Of a DNA stretch of 32,848 nucleotides, positions 21,296 through 28,463 are shown piece after piece. A program made the translations under genes and the position numbers. Under the pieces are notes generated by a model that saw only the letters and a program-made list of their open reading frames with translations, had not been told where the DNA came from and made no database searches. How positions within the stretch are numbered: the first letter of the stretch is position 1; each line of letters starts with the position of its first letter. Origin of the DNA: an uncultured Caulobacter sp. (GTDB lineage: Bacteria; Pseudomonadota; Alphaproteobacteria; Caulobacterales; Caulobacteraceae); the NCBI GenBank assembly GCA_937925635.1, contig CALALX010000072.1, forward strand, positions 1-32,848. Direction: 5' to 3'.

Positions 21296-21336
21296 GGCAG
21301 AATCGCCCTGCGGAACCGCGCGGTTCGGGGGCGAAA

Positions 21337-22005
21337 ATGTCTGACGCGAAGCGGAAGGAATCGGCAGCGGAAGACCTGCGCCGCGTACTGCGGGAACATC
21401 CGTATCTGATCCGCGATGACGCGGAACTGCTGGCCGACCTCGGTCTCCGTGTCGACGCCGCCAACCTGGTGGATTTCGGGCCGGCCGCCCTGGCGCGCGT
21501 GCATGCCGCCCACAAGCGCGAGAGCCGGGCCCGCAAGCAGCTCGAGGCCACGGCCCGGGCCAACTTCGCCGCCCAGGCCCAGACCCATGCCGCTGTCATC
21601 GACCTGCTCGAGGCGCGCAACCACTCCGATCTCGCGCGTCGCATCGACGACATGGCCACCCTGCGCTTCGGCATGGTCGCCGCGACCCTGGCCCTGGAGG
21701 GGCCCGAGCGCGTGCCGGCCGGCTGGTACGCGCTGGTCGAGGGGCAGAGCGACATGATCCTGGGCGCCCAGCGCCTGCACCGCATGGGCTTCCACGCTCC
21801 CTCGCGCGGGCTCTTCGGGGCGCGGGGCGAGCAGGTTCGGTCGATGGCGCTGGTCCGCGTCGCCCTCTGGGAGCCGGCGCGTCAGGGGGTGCTGGCCTTC
21901 GGATCCCCGGATGAGAAGGGCTTCACGGAGGACATGGGCGCGGAACTGGTCGCCTTCCTGGCCCGGGTCGTCGAACGCACGGCGGAGCGATGGCCGGTCC
22001 TGTAG
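21337..22005 (+). CDS. DUF484 family protein
   Basis: The 222-residue protein has the DUF484 build. The N-terminal segment (LRRVLREHPYLIRDDAELLADLGL, about residues 15-38) is followed by a coiled-coil-like helix and a C-terminal GAF-like domain ending in LAFGSPDEKGF and ELVAFLARVVERTAERW. Its molecular role is unknown, but the gene is found next to xerC in many proteobacteria. Here it overlaps xerC by 16 bases, so the two are almost certainly co-translated. It starts 41 bases after the aldolase gene; a perfect 14-bp palindrome lies in that gap, just before the G-rich ribosome binding site. Confidence 0.9.
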   Translation: MSDAKRKESAAEDLRRVLREHPYLIRDDAELLADLGLRVDAANLVDFGPAALARVHAAHKRESRARKQLEATARANFAAQAQTHAAVIDLLEARNHSDLARRIDDMATLRFGMVAATLALEGPERVPAGWYALVEGQSDMILGAQRLHRMGFHAPSRGLFGARGEQVRSMALVRVALWEPARQGVLAFGSPDEKGFTEDMGAELVAFLARVVERTAERWPVL

Positions 22006-22919
22006 CCACCGCCCGCGAGGCGCTCGGCGCCTGGCTGGACCATCTCGCCAACGAGCGGCGCGTCTCACCGCGCACGGTCGAGGCCTATCTGGGCGCGGTG
22101 TCGCCCTATCTCGCCTTTCTGGAACAGCATCGCGCCGAGACGTTGAACCTCTCGGCCATGGCGACCATCACGCCGGCCGAGGTGCGCGCCTATCTGGCCC
22201 ACCGCCGCGACGGCGAGCGGCCGCTGTCGGCGCGGTCGGTCTCGCAGGCGCTGTCGGCGATCCGCGGCTACCACGGTTTCCTCGACCGCCGGCTGGCGAC
22301 GCCTAATCCCGCGCTCACCCTGGTGAAGGGGCCGCGCGTGAAGCCCGGCGCGCCGCGGCCGGTCAGCGAGGACAACGCCCGCGGCCTGATCGAGGAGGCG
22401 TCGCTCGACCCCGACCGCGACGGCTGGGAGGCGGCCCGCGATGAGGCGGTGCTGACCCTGCTCTGGGGCTGCGGCCTGCGGATCAGCGAGGCGCTCTCAC
22501 TCAAACGGTCGGACGCGCCGCTGGGTGAGAGCCTGCGCGTGCTCGGCAAGGGGTCGAAGACGCGGATCGTGCCGGTGCTGCCGGCCGTGCGCGAAGCGAT
22601 CGACGCCTATGTCGCCGCGCTGCCCTTCGCCCTGTCGCCGGACGCGCCGCTGTTCCGCGCCCCGCGCGGCGGCCCGCTGTCGCCCCGCCACGTGCAGGCG
22701 CGGGTCCAGGCGCTGCGCGGTCGCCTCGGCCTGTCCGACCGCACCACGCCCCATGCTCTGCGTCACAGCTTCGCGACGCATCTGCTGGGCGCCGGCGCCG
22801 ACCTGCGCTCGATCCAGGAACTGCTCGGCCACGCCAGTCTGTCGACGACGCAGAAATACACCGCGGTCGACGCCGACGGGCTGCTGGCGGCCTATGGCAA
22901 GGCGCATCCGAGGGCGTAG
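21990..22919 (+). CDS. xerC: Tyrosine recombinase XerC
   Basis: XerC, together with XerD, resolves chromosome dimers at dif near the terminus. The 309-residue protein has the SAM-like core-binding N-terminal domain (about residues 5-105) and the catalytic domain with all expected residues: R164 (GCGLRISEAL), K188, H255 and R258 (HALRHSFATHLL), H281 (LLGHASLSTTQKY) and nucleophile Y290. Pairing with an overlapping DUF484 gene supports XerC over XerD or a phage integrase. It is the last gene of this plus-strand run and converges on the alpha/beta hydrolase gene, with a long inverted repeat in the 110-bp gap. Confidence 0.94.
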   Translation: MAGPVATAREALGAWLDHLANERRVSPRTVEAYLGAVSPYLAFLEQHRAETLNLSAMATITPAEVRAYLAHRRDGERPLSARSVSQALSAIRGYHGFLDRRLATPNPALTLVKGPRVKPGAPRPVSEDNARGLIEEASLDPDRDGWEAARDEAVLTLLWGCGLRISEALSLKRSDAPLGESLRVLGKGSKTRIVPVLPAVREAIDAYVAALPFALSPDAPLFRAPRGGPLSPRHVQARVQALRGRLGLSDRTTPHALRHSFATHLLGAGADLRSIQELLGHASLSTTQKYTAVDADGLLAAYGKAHPRA

Positions 22920-22924
22920 TGCGT

Positions 22925-23020
22925 GCTTCGACACGCGCCTGCGGCGCTGCTCAGCATGACGTGGGTGGATTGCCTTGTAACGACGTCATCCTGAGAAGGC
23001 GCGAAACGGCGTGTCGAAGG
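22925..23020. repeat. Long imperfect inverted repeat between xerC and the hydrolase gene
   Basis: Two 38-base arms (22925-22962 and 22983-23020) are separated by 20 bases. The outer 11 base pairs (CTTCGACACGC with its complement) and the inner part (CTCAGCATGACGT against ACGTCATCCTGAG, one mismatch) pair well, while the middle is poorly matched. The motif style (TTCGACA... with GTCATCCTGAG) resembles intergenic repeat families common in alphaproteobacteria. Its position between convergent genes fits a bidirectional terminator or a decayed dispersed element. Confidence 0.6.
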
Positions 23021-23029
23021 ACGCGAGGG

Positions 23030-23944
23030 CTACGCTAGCTTCCCCTTCACCCAAACCGCAGCCTCGTCGATCGCCCTGCGGCCCGCGGCGAGCCAGGGCG
23101 CGAAGGCGTGCCAGACGTGGATCATCTCCGGCCAGATCTCGGCCCGAACCTCGACGCCCGCCAAGCCGGCGCGCTCGGCCAGCAGGGTGGTGTCGGAGGC
23201 GAGGATCTCCGCCCCGCCGGCGTGGAGCAGCATCGGCGGCAGGTCGTGCAGGTCCGCCAGCGCCGGGCTGGCCAGCGGATGGTGCGGTCCTTCGCCCTGC
23301 AGGTAGGCGTCGGCGAACTCCTGCAGCCCCTCGCGGGTCAGCATCGGGTCGTGCAGGACGGCGGCGTAGGCCGCTCCGGTCTGGGCGAGGTTGGCCCAGG
23401 GGCTGATGGCGAACAGGCAGCCTGGCTGCGGCAGGCCGCTGTCGCGGATGGCGATGGCCGTGGCGATGGTCAGGCCGCCGCCGGCGCTGTCGCCGGCTAT
23501 GACGATGCGACCGGGTTCGACGCCTTCGCCGAGCAGGAAGCGATAGGCTTTCACCGCGTCATCGACGGCCGCCGGGAAGCGGTGCTCGGGCGCCAGGCGG
23601 TAGTCGGGCACAAGGGCCGGACAGCCGATCGCCCCGGCCAGCCGCGCCGCCAACGGTCGGTGGCTGGTCGGGCTGCCCACGCAATAGCCGCCGCCGTGCA
23701 GGTAGAGCAGCGCGCGATGACGATCCGCGCCCTTGGGCGTCACGAACTCGGCCGGGAGGCCGGCGATGTCGACGGCTTCGACCACCGTATCCTCCGGCAA
23801 GGGCGACATGGCGCCGAAAGCGTTCATGCCGGTGCGGCGGTCTTCCCAGCTGCCGGGACCGGTCTCGACGCTGTTGAGCTGCGCCAGCAGTTCGCGGACG
23901 GCGACGATCTCGACATCCCGCCAGACGGGCGCGCCATGAGTCAT
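23030..23944 (-). CDS. Alpha/beta hydrolase, hormone-sensitive-lipase (HSL) type
   Basis: The 304-residue esterase/lipase-like enzyme carries the HSL-family oxyanion motif HGGGY (residues 83-87), the nucleophile elbow GDSAGG (S153), D251 (EILASDTTLL) and H276 (MIHVWH), giving a complete Ser-Asp-His triad. It probably cleaves short-chain acyl esters; the natural substrate is unknown. No signal peptide is seen, so it should be cytoplasmic. It follows lpdA on the same strand after 69 bp. Its ribosome binding site (GGGAGAG) forms one arm of a perfect 9-bp hairpin ending 4 bases before the ATG, which suggests weak or conditional translation. Confidence 0.92.
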   Translation of the reverse strand: MTHGAPVWRDVEIVAVRELLAQLNSVETGPGSWEDRRTGMNAFGAMSPLPEDTVVEAVDIAGLPAEFVTPKGADRHRALLYLHGGGYCVGSPTSHRPLAARLAGAIGCPALVPDYRLAPEHRFPAAVDDAVKAYRFLLGEGVEPGRIVIAGDSAGGGLTIATAIAIRDSGLPQPGCLFAISPWANLAQTGAAYAAVLHDPMLTREGLQEFADAYLQGEGPHHPLASPALADLHDLPPMLLHAGGAEILASDTTLLAERAGLAGVEVRAEIWPEMIHVWHAFAPWLAAGRRAIDEAAVWVKGKLA

Positions 23945-23948
23945 TGGT

Positions 23949-23971
23949 CTCTCCCTGTGTTCCAGGGAGAG
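23949..23971 (-). promoter_or_regulatory. Shine-Dalgarno-sequestering hairpin before the hydrolase gene
   Basis: Read on the minus strand, CTCTCCCTG, a 5-base loop GAACA and CAGGGAGAG form a perfect 9-bp stem. The 3' arm is the ribosome binding site of the alpha/beta hydrolase, 4 bases before its ATG. The hairpin also lies 43-65 bases after the lpdA stop, so it could double as a 3' structure of that transcript, but no T-run follows. The pairing is seen directly; the control function is inferred. Confidence 0.55.
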
Positions 23972-24013
23972 CCTAGGGCGGAGGGGGATGACTGGCTAGC
24001 GCCTGAAGAGGCC

Positions 24014-25414
<1,401 letters not shown>

Positions 25415-25518
25415 GGGTCTGGAAACCTTGTCTCGCGAAGAATGCGAACGGGATATGGGCGCGCGGTCGCGCTCGTGCGAGGCGGTTTAAGCCCTCGCGC
25501 CCCTAGGTCAACAGAAGA

Positions 25519-25536
25519 GACCCCGAAATCGGGGTC
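25519..25536 (-). terminator. Hairpin at the end of the membrane-protein gene upstream of lpdA
   Basis: GACCCCGA and TCGGGGTC pair perfectly around two bases (a realistic loop would be GAAATC). The stem overlaps the TGA stop of the upstream membrane-protein gene, and on the minus strand it is followed by TCTTCTGTT. It is a probable, though weak, intrinsic terminator that would partly separate lpdA from the genes before it. Confidence 0.5.
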
Positions 25537-26266
25537 AGCGGACGCCGTGCTGGTCGGCGCCCGTCTCGCCGGGCCGTGTCCTCCCGCGGGGCGCCAGCAC
25601 GAAGAACAGCACCAGCAGCGCGCCGCCCTCGACCTTCAGCAAGGTGACCAGGGCCGCGGCCTCTTCCGGGGTGAAGGTCGTGCCCGCCAGCTTGAGACCC
25701 ATGAACAGCCAGGTGGCCGTGTCGACGGCGGTCGCGGCGGCTGCGATCCAGATCGCGCTCAACGGATCCCGCTGGGCTGCGTTCAGCGCCGTCAGCCGCA
25801 GAAGCGCCGCGCCGCCGACCGCCAGCAGCGGTTGCCACATCCAGGCGGCCGCGCCCGGAATCAGCCAACGGGCAGGATCGAACTCGCCCACCGTGGGCAT
25901 GACCGTGTCGACCAGCGAGAGCAGTCCGCGCGCGCCGGCGTCCGAGCCGGTGAGGAAGGCGGCGCCGGGCCCGAGCAGGTGGTAGGCAAGCGCGACGAGC
26001 ACCACAGCCTGGACCGGCAGCGCCCTCAGTCCGGCCGTGGCCGACGGTCCGATCGTCGCCGGTTGCAGGGCGCGCCGGATCCGCGCCCGCTCGGCGTGGG
26101 GGACCTGGGCGGACTTGCTGACGGTGCTGTCGCCGAGCGCCGAACCGCCTCGCGGAGCCGCTTGCGAGCCGATGTCCAGGTCCGTCCCCCGGCTCCACGG
26201 CCAGCGGAATCGCGGCGGCCCCTCGACGATGTTGGGACGGTGATCGTTCACGTCAGCCCTGCGCAT
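25535..26266 (-). CDS. Membrane protein of unknown function
   Basis: The 243-residue protein has a polar, Arg/Pro-rich N-terminal region of about 75 residues followed by roughly four membrane helices (near 80-100, 135-155, 165-185 and 208-228). It ends in a short charged tail (RGRTRPGETG). I recognise no family. It lies on the same strand as the suc genes, downstream of the DUF2007-like gene. The start is uncertain: the ATG at 26266 has no clear ribosome binding site, and the polar N-terminus looks atypical, so a later start near the first helix is possible. Codon use matches its neighbours. Confidence 0.65.
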   Translation of the reverse strand: MRRADVNDHRPNIVEGPPRFRWPWSRGTDLDIGSQAAPRGGSALGDSTVSKSAQVPHAERARIRRALQPATIGPSATAGLRALPVQAVVLVALAYHLLGPGAAFLTGSDAGARGLLSLVDTVMPTVGEFDPARWLIPGAAAWMWQPLLAVGGAALLRLTALNAAQRDPLSAIWIAAAATAVDTATWLFMGLKLAGTTFTPEEAAALVTLLKVEGGALLVLFFVLAPRGRTRPGETGADQHGVR

Positions 26267-26359
26267 AGAGAGGTCGCTTCCTCACGGCTGGACTGAACCA
26301 CGCCGAGACAGGGAAGTGGAACCCGATGTTCCGCGGACAGGCTCGGCGCGCGAGGCATC

Positions 26360-26803
26360 CTAGTTGCCAATGACCAGCCGGACCCAAGGCCAGCCGGTCA
26401 CCACCAGGCTCAAGGCAAGTCCGACCAGCAGGAGGGTCATGACGAGCGACGCCATGAAGCCGAATCGCCTCCGGCCCGCGACCAGCCAGCCGGCGGCCGG
26501 TCCGGCGGTCAGCATCAGGGCCGTCGCCGCCATGCGGTCGCTGTCCGTGATCGACGATGGGATCGCATCCTCCTCCTCCAGGGCGTCCGCCTCCGGCCGA
26601 TGGCGGAGGATGGCCACGCTGTCGGCGAGGTCCTCCTCGCTGACGCTCAGGCGAAATCCTCCGAGCGCCCTCTGCTCCAGCCAGAACACCGAACCATAGT
26701 GGACGTCGGCGACCGTCGCGGCGATGCCGGCGGACCGCAGGAGCGAGGCCGCGATCTCGGCCTCGGCCAGGGTGTGAAATCGCGCGACATCGGCGAGGGC
26801 CAT
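26360..26803 (-). CDS. DUF2007-like protein with C-terminal membrane helices
   Basis: The 147-residue protein begins with a domain resembling DUF2007, a small PII-like fold described as a putative signal-transducing protein: VARFHTLAEAEIAASLLRSA (residues 6-25), then WLEQRALGGFRLSVSEEDL and AVAILRHR-like text near 60. An acidic linker and two C-terminal hydrophobic segments follow (about 88-106 and 115-138), anchoring it in the membrane. Function is unknown. A TTG at 26824 would add seven residues; the ATG at 26803 starts directly at the domain. It follows the DUF3088 gene by 42 bases and is probably co-transcribed with sucAB. The family call is moderate. Confidence 0.7.
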   Translation of the reverse strand: MALADVARFHTLAEAEIAASLLRSAGIAATVADVHYGSVFWLEQRALGGFRLSVSEEDLADSVAILRHRPEADALEEEDAIPSSITDSDRMAATALMLTAGPAAGWLVAGRRRFGFMASLVMTLLLVGLALSLVVTGWPWVRLVIGN

Positions 26804-26845
26804 GGCCGAACCATGACGCAGCAATCGAGGGTTCGTCCAGTCGTC

Positions 26846-27196
26846 CTACGGATGCGGCGCGGCGACGCCGTGCTTGCGGGCGAGGTGGCGCAGGATGGCC
26901 TTCTCGTCCGAGATGAGCCTCAGGCCGTTCGCCTGGAGCACATCTTCGCCCTGCGTGTGTTCGGCCAGGATCAGCAGCGGCATGCCCTGATGGTCCTCGC
27001 CGACCAGGTCGATGATCGCCTGACGGGGCCGGGGGAACGGGTAGTAGGTGATGTCGAGCGCCTCGCGCACCTGGGGGAAGGCGGCGAGGAAGCCCTCGAC
27101 CATGCAACAGGCCGGGCAGACCCAGCCCTTGCCGCCGCTGTCCAGCGCCGGATCCTCGAACCCGGGCCGCAGCAGGTAGAGCCGGTCCTTCGCCAA
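26846..27196 (-). CDS. DUF3088 family protein (thioredoxin-like)
   Basis: The 116-residue protein matches DUF3088: LYLLRPGFEDPALD at residues 6-19, a WVCPACCMVEGFLAAFP segment with C27, C30 and C31, ITYYPFPRPRQAIIDLVGE near residue 49, and GMPLLIL at 71-77. The Cys-x-x-Cys after the first strand and the overall length suggest a thioredoxin-like fold, but a redox role is unproven. The start is a TTG, 3 bases after the sucB stop, with no separate ribosome binding site, so translation is probably coupled to sucB. Its placement right behind the 2-oxoglutarate dehydrogenase genes is notable. Confidence 0.82.
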   Translation of the reverse strand: MAKDRLYLLRPGFEDPALDSGGKGWVCPACCMVEGFLAAFPQVREALDITYYPFPRPRQAIIDLVGEDHQGMPLLILAEHTQGEDVLQANGLRLISDEKAILRHLARKHGVAAPHP

Positions 27197-27199
27197 GGC

Positions 27200-28414
27200 C
27201 TAGACGTCCAGCAGCATGCGCTGCGGGTCTTCCAGGGCTTCCTTGACCTTGACCAGGAAGGTCACCGCGCCCTGGCCGTCGACCACGCGGTGGTCGTAGC
27301 TGAGGGCCAGGTACATCATCGGGCGGATCACGATCTGGCCGTTCACGACCATCGGGCGCTCCTGGATCTTGTGCATGCCCAGGATGCCCGACTGCGGCGC
27401 GTTCAGGATCGGCGTCGACATCAGCGAGCCGTAGACTCCGCCGTTCGAGATGGTGAAGGTGCCGCCCTGCATGTCCTCAATGGTCAGTTGGCCGTCGCGG
27501 GCCTTCTTGCCGAGGTCGCCGATGGCCTTCTCGATCTCGGCCAGGTTCATGGTGTCGGCGTCGCGGACGACCGGCACGACCAGGCCCTTCTCGGTGCCGA
27601 CGGCGACGCCGATGTCGTAGTGGTTCTTGTAGATCAGGTCCGTGCCGTCGATCTCGGCGTTCACGTCCGGGATGGCCTTCAGGGCGCTGATGCAGGCCTT
27701 CACGAAGAAGCTCATGAAGCCCAGCTTCACGCCGTGCTTCTTTTCGAACTGGTCCTTGTAGGCGTTGCGCAGGGCCATCACCGCCGTCATGTCGACCTCG
27801 TTGAAGGTCGTCAGCATCGCGGCGGTGTTCTGGGCTTCCTTCAGCCGGCGCGCGATGGTCTGGCGCAGGCGGGTCATCTTCACCCGGTCCTCGCGCTCGT
27901 GGATCGCGCGCGGCGCGGCGGGGGCCGCCGGGGCGGCCGGAGCGGCGGCGCGGGCTTCCAGCGCGGCCAGGGCGTCGCCCTTGGTGATGCGGCCGTCCTT
28001 GCCGGAGCCGGCGACCGAGGCGGGGTCGAGACCGGTTTCGGAGACGATGCGCTGCACCGACGGGGCCAGCGGCGCGGCCTCGATTTTCGGCGCGGGGGCC
28101 GGGGCAGGCGCGGCGGCCGGGGCCGGAGCAGGCTCGGCCTTCGCAGCCGGCGCGGCGGCCGGTTTGGCGGCCGCGGTCGCGCCCTCGGAGACCTTGCCCA
28201 GCACCGCGCCAGGGGTGACCGTCTCGCCATCCGGGGCCGAGATCGTCTCCAGCACCCCGTCGACCGGCGAGGCTACTTCGAGGCTGACCTTGTCGGTCTC
28301 CAGCTCGACGAGGATCTCGTCCTTCCTGACCGCGTCGCCCGGCTTCTTGGTCCAGCGGGCCACCGTCGCTTCGGTGACGGATTCACCCAGGGCGGGGGTC
28401 ATGATGTCGGCCAT
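27200..28414 (-). CDS. sucB: Dihydrolipoyllysine succinyltransferase (E2 of 2-oxoglutarate dehydrogenase)
   Basis: This is the core of the 2-oxoglutarate dehydrogenase complex; it transfers the succinyl group from lipoate to CoA. The 404-residue protein has one lipoyl domain (residues 2-75) with the modified lysine K42 in ELETDKVSLEV. An Ala/Pro-rich linker follows, then a peripheral subunit-binding domain (VQRIVSETGLDPASVAGSG, near 120-150), a second Ala-rich linker and the catalytic domain with H375 and D379 in SYDHRVVDG. All are normal for the family. It follows sucA after 49 bases on the same strand and is followed closely by the DUF3088 gene. Confidence 0.97.
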   Translation of the reverse strand: MADIMTPALGESVTEATVARWTKKPGDAVRKDEILVELETDKVSLEVASPVDGVLETISAPDGETVTPGAVLGKVSEGATAAAKPAAAPAAKAEPAPAPAAAPAPAPAPKIEAAPLAPSVQRIVSETGLDPASVAGSGKDGRITKGDALAALEARAAAPAAPAAPAAPRAIHEREDRVKMTRLRQTIARRLKEAQNTAAMLTTFNEVDMTAVMALRNAYKDQFEKKHGVKLGFMSFFVKACISALKAIPDVNAEIDGTDLIYKNHYDIGVAVGTEKGLVVPVVRDADTMNLAEIEKAIGDLGKKARDGQLTIEDMQGGTFTISNGGVYGSLMSTPILNAPQSGILGMHKIQERPMVVNGQIVIRPMMYLALSYDHRVVDGQGAVTFLVKVKEALEDPQRMLLDV

Positions 28415-28463
28415 CGGTCGTCTTTCTTTCGTTCGTACTGTCGTCGGGCGGGGCTTCGCGCCG

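Noticed and set aside
21990..22919. Phage integrase next to an attachment site
   Set aside because: The overlap with DUF484, the size and the Xer-type active-site context mark it as chromosomal XerC; no tRNA or phage gene is near.
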